The notes: a model not told the origin generated them from the sequence alone. Positions 1 through 7,770 are shown, counted from the first letter of the stretch. The stretch is 16,798 nt of DNA from Pseudomonadota bacterium (GCA_023423605.1 JAFAFF010000320.1:1-16798); one strand, 5' to 3'. A program made the numbers and translations.

Positions 1-404
<404 letters not shown>

Positions 405-462
405 GTCCCCTGTACTGCCTGGTGGTTGCCGGCCCAGGTCGGCACCAAGGATGAGTCATCGG

Positions 463-492
463 AAAACCCCGCCGGAAACGGCGGGGTTTTTT
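463..492 (+). terminator. Rho-independent terminator of the groEL operon
   Basis: An 8-bp perfect GC stem (467-474 with 479-486) closes a GAAA tetraloop and is followed by six T residues (487-492). The A residues at 463-466 can pair with the T run. GNRA loops make such hairpins unusually stable. Confidence 0.95.
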
Positions 493-658
493 CGTGGCCG
501 TGCAACCGGCGCGTCATGGCTGTTCGCCGACGTCGTGTCCTGCCTGCTCGAATGAACAGCCGGACTGGCAGGAATGCCGGCATCCTCGACGCCTGCCAGG
601 CCAGGAACGTCACGAAGCGGCAGAGCCGACCTGCGGCAGGGAGGAGCGCGGACAAGCG

Positions 659-674
659 ACGCGACACGTCGCGT
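659..674. promoter_or_regulatory. Interrupted palindrome upstream of the response regulator (possible operator)
   Basis: Two 7-bp arms (ACGCGAC and GTCGCGT) flank a 2-bp centre. The site lies about 33 bp upstream of the -10-like hexamer at 707-712, in a place suited to an activator or autoregulator. No known consensus was matched. The remaining bases of the 493-766 gap show no gene. Confidence 0.3.
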
Positions 675-706
675 GTGGGCACTGATGCCGTACAGGTTCC
701 CATCCC

Positions 707-712
707 TAGAAT
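707..712 (+). promoter_or_regulatory. Candidate -10 element of the two-component operon
   Basis: TAGAAT matches the sigma-70 -10 consensus at five of six positions, 54 bp before the response-regulator start. No convincing -35 hexamer lies 16-18 bp upstream (GATGCC at 684-689), as would be expected of an activator-dependent promoter. Confidence 0.35.
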
Positions 713-766
713 CGCCGGCCCGGATTGCTCCGGATATTTCCTGCAGCGCGACGTTGGGAGAGTGCC

Positions 767-1405
767 ATGCGCCGGATCGGATTGGCCGACGACCATCCCG
801 TCATCATGAATGCTTTGCAGACCTGTCTGATGGAGGGCGGTCTACAGGTCGTTTTTACTGTACGCACCAGTGAGCAGTTGATCGAAACCCTGCGCACGCA
901 GCCGTGCGACGTGGTGGTTACCGATTATTCGATGACGCAGGCCACGCATGGCGGCGACGGCCTGGCCATGGTGGAGCGCGTGCAGCGCCAGTTTCCCCAT
1001 TGCCGCCTGGTGGTCTTCACCATGCTGCATAACCCGGCCATCTTCGCGCGCCTGCTTGCCTTGGGCGTGGACGGAATCGTCAGCAAGAACGACGAGATCC
1101 AGGAAGTGCTGTTGGCCATACGCGCCGTCGAAAGCGGTATTGGCCTGCCGTACCGCTCGCCCAGTGTGCGCGCGGCATTGAGCCAGCAGGTCAACCTGCC
1201 GGGCATTGCATTGCAGGCGTTGAGCCAGCGCGAACTGGAAGTGGTCCGGCTGTTCGCGCAGGGTCAGACACTGGACGACATCGCGGCCAACCTTGGCCGC
1301 GCCAAGACGACGGTCGCCACGCACAAGAAGAAAGCAATGGACAAACTGGGTGTCAGCAGCAATGCCGAACTGATCCACTACGCGTATGAAGCGGGTATCG
1401 TCTAG
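767..1405 (+). CDS. NarL/FixJ-family response regulator with LuxR-type HTH (BvgA/EvgA/RcsB-like)
   Basis: A 212-residue DNA-binding response regulator. The receiver domain (about 1-120) has the acidic pair D8-D9, phospho-acceptor D53, switch residue T85 and lysine K107. The LuxR-type HTH is at about 148-210 and includes LSQRELEVVRLFAQGQTLDDIA. The start at 767 was chosen because GGGAGAG lies just upstream (756-762) and the receiver domain begins at once; an upstream TTG at 725 would add 14 non-conserved residues. The stop overlaps the next gene, a hybrid kinase, by 20 bases, so the two are probably translationally coupled and form a phosphorelay. By analogy with BvgA and EvgA, it would be phosphorylated by the kinase HPt domain and bind target promoters. 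The regulon cannot be read from the sequence. Confidence 0.93.
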   Translation: MRRIGLADDHPVIMNALQTCLMEGGLQVVFTVRTSEQLIETLRTQPCDVVVTDYSMTQATHGGDGLAMVERVQRQFPHCRLVVFTMLHNPAIFARLLALGVDGIVSKNDEIQEVLLAIRAVESGIGLPYRSPSVRAALSQQVNLPGIALQALSQRELEVVRLFAQGQTLDDIAANLGRAKTTVATHKKKAMDKLGVSSNAELIHYAYEAGIV

Positions 1406-4400
1406 ACGGTGGCCGCTCGCCAGCCTGCTGGGCATGCTTGTACTGTCGTGGTGCGGGGTGGCTTGCGCAGCCAGCCCGTTGCTGGCCCTGCGCAGCCAGG
1501 TCGCCCCAACGAAGTTTGCCACCCCATTGTCCGAAGCCGATGCCGCGTGGTTGAGAGCGCAGGGAGGGCTGGTCATCGGGATGTGGGGCGAGGATTTCGC
1601 GCCCATCCAGTTCCGCCCGGATGCTGGCGTGGTGGAGGGTGTGGCTGTCGATCACCTGACCTTGCTCGGCAACGCGCTGGACGTGCCGGTACGCGCGCGC
1701 TGGTTCACTGATCGCAAAGCAGCGCTCGCCGCCTTGCGTGCGCACCAGGTAACGGCGATCAGCACGTATGCCGAACCCGCGGATGACATCGCCATCGACG
1801 CTTCGGTGCCGTACCTGCGTGCACCGCTGGCCATCGTCCGTCGCGCCGGTCCGGCGTTGACCGAAGAGGGCATGCTGCAGGGCCGCGGGGTGGTCGAATC
1901 CACCCAGGCCGATGCACTGGCCTTGCTGCGGAGCGCCCCGCAGGCCCTGCCGGTGCAGCGGGAGCCATCCTTCTTCAGGGCATTGGAGGCCGTGTCGCTC
2001 GGTCGGGCGGATTACTACGTGGGTGACCTGGTATCGGCCACCTATGCCATCGAACAGGGCTGGTTCCTCAATCTGCGGGTGGCCCGCGTGGAACAGGCTA
2101 GTACCCGTTTCCAGTTCCTCACCGCGGCCGACCAGCCGCAGGCCAGGCAGGTGCTTGATGCTGGCCTGGATGCCATACGTTCGTGGATGCGCATCAGCAT
2201 CGTACGCAACTGGGCTGCCGGCGCGGCGCAGGACATGGACGCGGCGGGCCGGCTGGTGCTTGCCGGCAGCGAACGCGCCTGGCTTGCCACCCACCCGGTG
2301 GTACGCGTGGCCGTCGATACTGCCAATGCCCCCTACACATTCATCGATTCGGCGGGTGAATTCGCCGGCGTGTACGCCGATCTTCTGAAGATGATCGGGC
2401 GGCGTACCGGAATACGTTTCGAGGTCGTGCCGGAGAATACGGTCGCTGCATTGGAGAACGACGTGCGCAGCGGGCGGGCGGACATGGTGGCCATGCTGAT
2501 GCCAACGCCTGCGCGCGAAGCGTTCCTCGGCTTCACCGTGGATGTCGCGCCGACGGTCTGGGTGCTGGTCGCGCCCAGCACGGCAGGCAGCATCGACGGA
2601 CTGCGCAGCCTGAAGGGCAAGCGCCTTGCACTGGTGCGCGGTCATGGCATGACGGACTGGATCCGGGAACACCACCCGGACATCCGGCTGCTGCCGGTGG
2701 ACACGGTGACCGATGCGATGGACCTGGTGGCACGTGCAGGCGCTGATGCGTCGTTGCAGAGCATGGCGTCGGCAAGCTATGCGATCGAGCGCTACTTCGA
2801 CCAGCTGGGCATTGCCGCGACCGCCTTCGACACGCCGGAAATGGCGCGTTTCGGCGTGGACCGTCGATCGCCGGAACTGCTGGCCATACTCAATCGCGCG
2901 CTGGAGGGCATGTCCCCGGCAGAGCGTGCCGCGCTGGCCTCGCGTTGGCTGGCCAACATCAACTATCCCACCAGCACCTGGCAGAGCCTGCGCAACTCCG
3001 TGTTCCGCTGGTTGCCCTGGGCATTGGCAGGCCTGGCCCTGGTGCTCGCCTGGAACAGCCTGCTGCAGTACCAGATCCGCCGACGGCGGCTGGCCGAAGC
3101 GCAGTGGCGCGCCGCCAAGGAAGCGGCTGAGCGGGCCAGCATCGAGAAGTCCAGCTTCCTGGCGGAGATGAGCCACGAGATCCGTACGCCGATGAACGCC
3201 GTGATCGGCCTGTTGGAAATGGCCAACCGTCGCGGCCGCGGCGGCACGGCGGATACCGAGGCGCTGCAGTTGGCGGAGGCCTCGGCGAAGGGACTGCTCG
3301 ACCTGGTCGGGAACCTGCTGGACCTGCACAAGATCGAAGCCGGGGAACTGCAATCGGCGCCGCGGGCAGTGGCGGTGCGTCCCCTCATCGCCGATACCGC
3401 GACGCTGTTCCGCCATGCCGCGCATGGAAAGGGCGTGGAACTGGAGCACAGCGTTGCCGCCGACGTGCCCGAGTGGCTTCGCCTGGATCCCTTGCGCCTG
3501 CGCCAGGTGCTCGGCAACCTGCTTTCCAATGCAGTGAAGTTCACCTGCGATGGCCGCATCGTGTTGTCAGCGATGGTTGCCGACGGAAAACTGCAGATCA
3601 CCGTGCGCGACAGCGGGACCGGCATTGCACCGGACGATCTGGCGACGATCTTCGAGCCGTTCCGGCAGGCGGATTCTCCAGCGGCATCGTATGGCACGGG
3701 TCTTGGGCTGAGCATCGTGCGCCGCCTGGTTTCGCTGATGGAAGGCACGGTGGCATTGCACAGCACGCTGGGCGAGGGGACGGTGGCAACGCTGGTGCTG
3801 CCGTGCGAAAGCATGGCCCCGCCCGACGCGTCAGCGGATGGCCTGTTGTTCGCTGCGGCGCCCTTGCGGGTTCTGGTGGTGGACGATCATCCGGTCAACC
3901 TGCGCGTGGTCAGCGACCAGCTTGACTGGCTTGGCTATGAGGTTCTGCAGGCCGCCAGTGGTGAAGCGGCACTCGCCTGCCTGCGCGATGCCGACCAGGT
4001 GGACCTGGTGCTGACCGACTGCAGCATGCCGGGCATGTCCGGCATGGCGCTGGCTGAAAGAATCCGCAGCGACGAAGCCCAGTGCGCAACGTCGCGGCGA
4101 CCCCTGATCGGCTACACCGCCAACGCGCTGCCGGAAGCTCGTGAAGCCTGCCTGGCCGCTGGCATGGATGACGTACTGGTCAAGCCACTGGGTGTGGCGC
4201 AGCTCAGCGGCGTACTGGCGACATGGTTTCCCGGCCAGGTGGCCCGTGGCGTCGAGGACCCCGGCGCACCGGCCAGGTATATACACGATGGGCATCTGGC
4301 GGCTGCGCTCAGGCAGGACCTGCAGATGCTGCAGGAGGCGGTTGCCGCGATGGATCTGCCAGGGATAGCGACGCTCGCGCATCGGTTACGTGGCGCCATT

Positions 4401-4550
4401 GCCTGCAGCGGCGCGGACGCTGACATCGACCAGCGCTGCCTGGTACTGGAGTTGCAGGCGGGGCGTGGCGCGAACGCAGACGGCGGCATCATCAGGGAGC
4501 AGTTGCAGCGAATCACCGCACGGATGCTTGCGCGGATATCCGGCCAATGA
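1386..4550 (+). CDS. BvgS/EvgS-type hybrid sensor histidine kinase (VFT-VFT-TM-HisKA-HATPase-REC-HPt)
   Basis: A 1054-residue inner-membrane phosphorelay kinase. Order of parts: signal peptide (about 1-28, ending CGVACA); two periplasmic solute-binding-like Venus-flytrap domains (about 45-275 and 290-530), the second opening with WLATHPVVRVAVD; one transmembrane helix (about 541-558); a short linker; HisKA with H597 in EMSHEIRTPMN; HATPase with the N-box near 705-720, D742 in DSGTG and a GTGLG lid at 770; a receiver with D833-D834 and phospho-acceptor D878; and an HPt domain with H999 in AHRLRGA. The relay would run H597 to D878 to H999 to D53 of the upstream regulator. No PAS domain separates membrane and kinase, unlike Bordetella BvgS. 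The ATG at 1386 is favoured because it gives a good signal peptide. The ligand is unknown. Confidence 0.95.
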   Translation: MKRVSSRRWPLASLLGMLVLSWCGVACAASPLLALRSQVAPTKFATPLSEADAAWLRAQGGLVIGMWGEDFAPIQFRPDAGVVEGVAVDHLTLLGNALDVPVRARWFTDRKAALAALRAHQVTAISTYAEPADDIAIDASVPYLRAPLAIVRRAGPALTEEGMLQGRGVVESTQADALALLRSAPQALPVQREPSFFRALEAVSLGRADYYVGDLVSATYAIEQGWFLNLRVARVEQASTRFQFLTAADQPQARQVLDAGLDAIRSWMRISIVRNWAAGAAQDMDAAGRLVLAGSERAWLATHPVVRVAVDTANAPYTFIDSAGEFAGVYADLLKMIGRRTGIRFEVVPENTVAALENDVRSGRADMVAMLMPTPAREAFLGFTVDVAPTVWVLVAPSTAGSIDGLRSLKGKRLALVRGHGMTDWIREHHPDIRLLPVDTVTDAMDLVARAGADASLQSMASASYAIERYFDQLGIAATAFDTPEMARFGVDRRSPELLAILNRALEGMSPAERAALASRWLANINYPTSTWQSLRNSVFRWLPWALAGLALVLAWNSLLQYQIRRRRLAEAQWRAAKEAAERASIEKSSFLAEMSHEIRTPMNAVIGLLEMANRRGRGGTADTEALQLAEASAKGLLDLVGNLLDLHKIEAGELQSAPRAVAVRPLIADTATLFRHAAHGKGVELEHSVAADVPEWLRLDPLRLRQVLGNLLSNAVKFTCDGRIVLSAMVADGKLQITVRDSGTGIAPDDLATIFEPFRQADSPAASYGTGLGLSIVRRLVSLMEGTVALHSTLGEGTVATLVLPCESMAPPDASADGLLFAAAPLRVLVVDDHPVNLRVVSDQLDWLGYEVLQAASGEAALACLRDADQVDLVLTDCSMPGMSGMALAERIRSDEAQCATSRRPLIGYTANALPEAREACLAAGMDDVLVKPLGVAQLSGVLATWFPGQVARGVEDPGAPARYIHDGHLAAALRQDLQMLQEAVAAMDLPGIATLAHRLRGAIACSGADADIDQRCLVLELQAGRGANADGGIIREQLQRITARMLARISGQ

Positions 4551-4571
4551 TCATCCCAGTCCGAAAGCCGA

Positions 4572-4593
4572 CAGCCGCGGCTGATTCTAGAAT
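4572..4593 (+). promoter_or_regulatory. Candidate DUF1090 promoter: -10 TAGAAT with a 12-bp palindrome in the spacer
   Basis: TAGAAT at 4588-4593 is a near-consensus -10. The 12-bp perfect palindrome CAGCCGCGGCTG (4572-4583) sits where the promoter spacer would be, a position suited to a repressor or MerR-type activator. The -35 region (about 4565-4570) is poor. It starts only about 20 bp after the kinase stop, so the small gene probably has its own promoter. Confidence 0.35.
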
Positions 4594-4684
4594 CCGTTCG
4601 ATGGTGGCCATCGTGCGGCATTGGCAAAGTAACCGCCGTCGGCACCGGTTGCCGCATGCAAGTCCCCTTACAGAGATACTCATC

Positions 4685-5116
4685 ATGAAAAAGATTTTCC
4701 TGTCGGCCGTCATTCCGTTCGCCCTGCTGGCTGGCTCCAATGCCTTCGCGGGCACGCAGAGCTGCGCTGCCAAGATCAGCGCCATCGAAGCGCAGATCGA
4801 AGTGGCCAAGCAGTACGGCAACACGCACCAGATCGCTGGCCTGCAGACCGCGCTGGCACAGGCCAAGGCCAACTGCACCGACGCCGGCCAGGTGTCGCGC
4901 GCTGAAACCAAGGTGCGCAAGGCGCAGGAAGACGTGCGCAAGACCCAGCAGGACGTCCGCGAGGCCGAGCAGAAGCTGCGCGAAGCACAGGCCAAGCGTG
5001 ACGCGAAGAAGATCAGCAAGGCCCAGGACAAGCTGAACGAAAAGCAGTTCAAGCTGCGCGAGAAGATGGAAGACCTGCGCCAGGCACAGGCCGACCTGGC
5101 AGCGCTGAAGGGCTGA
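4685..5116 (+). CDS. DUF1090 (YqjC-like) small exported coiled-coil protein
   Basis: A 143-residue protein. Residues 1-22 form a classic signal peptide (MKK, hydrophobic core, SNAFA cleavage), so the mature protein should be periplasmic. The mature part has two cysteines (one in TQSCAAK, one in KANCTDA), as in DUF1090, which could form a disulfide. From about residue 70 onward it is almost all charged heptads rich in K, E, Q, R and A, a long helical or coiled-coil stretch. The ATG at 4685 was chosen because it starts the signal peptide; the reading frame is open back to 4547 but that part looks non-coding. A strong hairpin follows, so it appears monocistronic. DUF1090 proteins such as E. coli YqjC have no firmly established function that I can state. 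Confidence 0.88.
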   Translation: MKKIFLSAVIPFALLAGSNAFAGTQSCAAKISAIEAQIEVAKQYGNTHQIAGLQTALAQAKANCTDAGQVSRAETKVRKAQEDVRKTQQDVREAEQKLREAQAKRDAKKISKAQDKLNEKQFKLREKMEDLRQAQADLAALKG

Positions 5117-5139
5117 TTCCAGGACTGATGGCGGGTTGG

Positions 5140-5178
5140 ACAGAAGAAGGGGCCTTGCCCCTTCTTCTGTGTTGTTCG
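5140..5178 (+). terminator. Strong hairpin terminator after the DUF1090 gene
   Basis: A 14-bp perfect stem (5140-5153 with 5157-5170) with a 3-base CTT loop is followed by GTTGTT, an imperfect U-tract. It begins 23 bases after the stop and ends 39 bases before the start of the usher gene. Confidence 0.85.
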
Positions 5179-5198
5179 TATGGGTATCTGCTCTTCCC

Positions 5199-5202
5199 GG
5201 AG
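5199..5202 (+). promoter_or_regulatory. Shine-Dalgarno site that decides the usher start
   Basis: GGAG ends 7 bases before a GTG at 5210 (GTG-CGC-ATG), after which the signal peptide begins directly. The ATG at 5180 sits 10 bases after the terminator stem and has no ribosome binding site. Confidence 0.6.
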
Positions 5203-5209
5203 TGACGCT

Positions 5210-7543
5210 GTGCGCATGTTGTTGCTTGTCTTCGCGCAGGGTCTGGGCATTCTTGCGCCGTTCACCGTGCAGGCTGCCGCTGCCGATGGCACCGGGGACG
5301 ACACGCCTATGGTGTTTCCCGGCATGACGGCATCGCCGGTCCGCATCGGCGTGATGATCAATGGTCACTGGAAGGGATATTCCTGGCTGCGCATCCGTGA
5401 CGATGGAAGGCCATGCGCGCTGGTGTCGCACTGGCTGGAATGGGGTGTGGCATCGACAGTGTCCTTCAGCCCGGATTCGGAAAATGCCAGCCATTCGCAC
5501 TGTGTCGCGCCGGAACGCCCGGAGCCGCGTGCGCTTGCACTGGCCGACGGGAAACCCACTGGAAACGCCGTCTCTGCCTCGACGGACGACGACGACGATG
5601 ATGAGCCGTTGGTGCGTACTCGTTATGACGCCCAACGCCACCAGCTCACCATCCGGGTAGACAATGACATCCTGAGCCGTGCACGTGGCGATGTGCCTTT
5701 CTCCCGGCATGATGATGGCATCACCGCATTCCGGCTCGACTACCAGGTCAATGCCTCACGCACGAGCGATACCATCGATGGCACACGGCGTCGACAGGAC
5801 GCGGTGTATGCAACGCTCAATCCGGGCATCAACATCGGCCCATGGCGCGCGCGCAGCACGTTCAACTACAGCCGCGACGACATGCTGGTGGTCGACGGCC
5901 AGCGCGAGCCCTCCTGGACGCGCGAGGCCACCTATCTCACCCGGGATATCGGCCGCTGGCGCAGTCGCGCAGTGCTGGGCGAGGGCCAGACCGACAGCCT
6001 GCTGTTCGAGAGCATCCCGTTCACGGGTGCCAGCCTGTCGTCGGAAGACAGCCTGCTGCCGGATTATCTGGAAGCCTTCACTCCCGTGGTGCGTGGCATC
6101 GCCAGCAGCAACGCCGAAGTCCTGATCCGCCAGCGCGGCGTCCTGTTCTACCACACCACCGTCGCCCCGGGCCCCTTCATCCTGTTCGACGTACGTCCGC
6201 CGTCCTCTTCCGGTGACATCACCGTCACCGTCCGTGAGGCGGATGGTACCGAGCATGTGTCCGTGGTGCCCTATACGGCGATGCCGCTGTTGACCCACGG
6301 CAAGGTGTGGAAGTACGCCATCAACGCCGGCCAGTACCGGCCGCTTTACGGCAACGACTACCCGCGTGATGCCTTCCTGCAGGCAACCGCGGGATATGGC
6401 CTGCCGCACAAGCTGAGCGTTTATGGTGGCATGCTTTCGGCGCCAGGCTACCAGGGAAGATCACTGGGCATGGGCTGGGACATGGATGCGTGGGGAGCCC
6501 TGTCGTTCGATGTGGTGCGGTCCCATGTCCAGCGCAACATCGCTGATGCGGATGGACAGCAGTCGCGGCTGCGGTACGCAAAATCCATCGCGGCGACCGG
6601 GACCGGAATCAGCCTGGACATGCGGCGTTATGCCGGGGGGCATTACCGGAGCCTGGAGAGCTTGATGGCACGCGACGCACAGTTCGCGTTCTGGAGCGAA
6701 CTGGTGGGTGAAGAAGAAGCCGACCAATGGGTGCAGGAAACCCGCCCACGCATGCAGGTGCGCATGGAGCTCAAGCAGAACGTCGGTGATACCGGCAGCC
6801 TCTATGCAACGCTTTCCCGTCAGCGTTATGCAGGAAAGACGCCCATGCGCACGTCCGCGCAGATCGGCATGACGTGGTACGGCAAGCACTTCGATCTGGA
6901 CCTGCAGGCCCGTCATGACCGCGTGGGAACCGTGGGCCTCACCTCGGCGCAGGTCAGCCTGTCCGTTCCCCTGGGAGCCTCCAGTGGCACCACGTTGCGT
7001 TATGGCATAAGTGGCGAGCGCGACGACGAAGGCGGCCTGGCCTGGAACAACCGGGTATCCGGGTCCGCCATGGGCGATTACCGGTTGAACTATGCGCTGA
7101 ACCAGAAAATTATCCATGGCGATTCAGACGCCAACGAGAACAGTGCGCGCTTTACCTATCAGGCCGATGCCGGCCGCTGGGGAATGGGCTATACACAGGG
7201 GCAGCAGCGATCCCGCGCCGACGCCAGCCTGGAGGGAAGCATCATCGCGTGGTCCGATGGTGTCGTGCTGGGCCAGCCGTTGGGCGAAACCGTGGGAATC
7301 ATCGATGCGCCGGGCTTCCAGGATTCCAGCATCGATGGCCAGCTGGCCACCCGCACCGATGCCCGTGGCCACGCGGTGGTGTCCTATCTCACGCCGTATC
7401 GCGTGAACCGGCTGGGGCTGGATGGCATCACCCTGGGGGACTCGTATGATTTCGACACGCTGTTCCGGGAAGTGGTGCCGACCAGTGGCGCCATATTGCT
7501 GGTGCCGATCAGGCCTGAGCCGACGGCGCCGCTGTTGCCATGA
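5210..7543 (+). CDS. Orphan FimD/PapC-family outer-membrane usher lacking C-terminal domains
   Basis: About 777 residues. Ushers are outer-membrane barrels that receive chaperone-pilin complexes and thread the fibre outward. Order of parts: signal peptide (about 1-24); a partial N-terminal domain (VRIGVMINGHWKGYSWL) with the expected cysteine pair C69 and C98; an Asp run at about 126-131; the NTD-to-barrel junction QLTIRVDNDILSRARGDVP; the barrel; the plug region (about 300-360, including TTVAPGPFILFDV and VTVREADGT); and the barrel end IDAPGFQDSS to VVPTSGAI. The protein stops about 14 residues later. FimD continues for roughly 150 residues with CTD1 and CTD2, and no PFGA-like remnant follows here. 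The N-terminal FNxxFL chaperone-binding tail is also not visible. No chaperone, pilin or adhesin gene adjoins. It may be a reduced, repurposed or inactive usher. The start could also be ATG 5180 or 5216. Confidence 0.9.
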   Translation: MRMLLLVFAQGLGILAPFTVQAAAADGTGDDTPMVFPGMTASPVRIGVMINGHWKGYSWLRIRDDGRPCALVSHWLEWGVASTVSFSPDSENASHSHCVAPERPEPRALALADGKPTGNAVSASTDDDDDDEPLVRTRYDAQRHQLTIRVDNDILSRARGDVPFSRHDDGITAFRLDYQVNASRTSDTIDGTRRRQDAVYATLNPGINIGPWRARSTFNYSRDDMLVVDGQREPSWTREATYLTRDIGRWRSRAVLGEGQTDSLLFESIPFTGASLSSEDSLLPDYLEAFTPVVRGIASSNAEVLIRQRGVLFYHTTVAPGPFILFDVRPPSSSGDITVTVREADGTEHVSVVPYTAMPLLTHGKVWKYAINAGQYRPLYGNDYPRDAFLQATAGYGLPHKLSVYGGMLSAPGYQGRSLGMGWDMDAWGALSFDVVRSHVQRNIADADGQQSRLRYAKSIAATGTGISLDMRRYAGGHYRSLESLMARDAQFAFWSELVGEEEADQWVQETRPRMQVRMELKQNVGDTGSLYATLSRQRYAGKTPMRTSAQIGMTWYGKHFDLDLQARHDRVGTVGLTSAQVSLSVPLGASSGTTLRYGISGERDDEGGLAWNNRVSGSAMGDYRLNYALNQKIIHGDSDANENSARFTYQADAGRWGMGYTQGQQRSRADASLEGSIIAWSDGVVLGQPLGETVGIIDAPGFQDSSIDGQLATRTDARGHAVVSYLTPYRVNRLGLDGITLGDSYDFDTLFREVVPTSGAILLVPIRPEPTAPLLP

Positions 7544-7600
7544 GGTTTCGCAAGGAATGAACCTGCTGCTGCGGTGTTGTCGCGGTTGCGATTGAAACTG

Positions 7601-7629
7601 TTGCACTGGTCTGGATATGTGCTGACAAT
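7601..7629 (+). promoter_or_regulatory. Candidate promoter of the aromatic leader and DAHP synthase unit
   Basis: TTGCAC (7601-7606) and GACAAT (7624-7629) are separated by 17 bp. GACAAT matches four of six -10 positions. Transcription would start at about 7636-7637, on the leader ATG itself. An alternative pair is TTGAAA (7592-7597) with TATGTG (7616-7621), spacing 18. Both are modest matches. Confidence 0.4.
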
Positions 7630-7636
7630 GCTTGCC

Positions 7637-7717
7637 ATGAACGAAGCCCGCGCCAGCTTTTACTTCTGGTATTACTTTCCGAAGCCCCTGGCGGAGGAAG
7701 GACTGCGCTCACCCTGA
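7637..7717 (+). CDS. Aromatic attenuator leader peptide (26 aa, FYFWYYF)
   Basis: A short reading frame of 26 codons with seven consecutive aromatic codons, TTT TAC TTC TGG TAT TAC TTT (Phe-Tyr-Phe-Trp-Tyr-Tyr-Phe) at 7658-7678. It stops 24 bases before a rho-independent terminator that precedes the DAHP synthase gene. Such runs mark leader peptides in which a ribosome short of charged tRNA stalls and changes RNA folding. The presence of all three aromatics suggests that shortage of any one would give readthrough. An in-frame ATG at 7628 could add three residues. No Shine-Dalgarno sequence lies upstream of either ATG, and a possible -10 lies 7 bases before 7637, so translation may be leaderless. 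The peptide itself is probably without function. Confidence 0.88.
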   Translation: MNEARASFYFWYYFPKPLAEEGLRSP

Positions 7718-7770
7718 AGAAGTTTTCAGACGCATTCCCGAAAGCCGCCAGCGACCCTGGCGGCTTTTTT
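7651..7770 (+). promoter_or_regulatory. Transcription attenuator of DAHP synthase with mutually exclusive hairpins
   Basis: Four pairing segments can be read. Segment 1 (CGCCAG, 7651-7656) pairs with segment 2 (CTGGCG, 7688-7693). Segment 2 extended by one base (CTGGCGG, 7688-7694) pairs with segment 3 (CCGCCAG, 7745-7751), giving an antiterminator. Segment 3 with flanks (7741-7751) pairs with segment 4 (7757-7767), giving the terminator. The aromatic codons lie between segments 1 and 2. A ribosome stalled there covers segment 1 and frees segment 2 to trap segment 3, so transcription continues; a ribosome at the leader stop covers or passes segment 2 and allows termination. This is the classic trp/phe leader logic. 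It is inferred from complementarity by eye. Confidence 0.85.
7741..7770 (+). terminator. Attenuator terminator before DAHP synthase
   Basis: An 11-bp perfect stem (7741-7751 with 7757-7767), loop CGACC, and a run of six T residues (7765-7770). It lies between the leader peptide stop and the gene start, not after a structural gene, which supports regulatory use. Confidence 0.93.

Noticed and set aside
1353..3449. Long minus-strand open frame (698 codons) opposite the kinase gene
   Set aside because: It lies antisense to a gene with clear domains, its translation is rich in Arg, His and Gln with no recognisable motif, and such frames are common in GC-rich DNA.
4112..5710. Long minus-strand open frame (532 codons) across the kinase end, DUF1090 gene and usher start
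   Set aside because: It overlaps three supported genes and a terminator, and its composition is that of a shadow frame.
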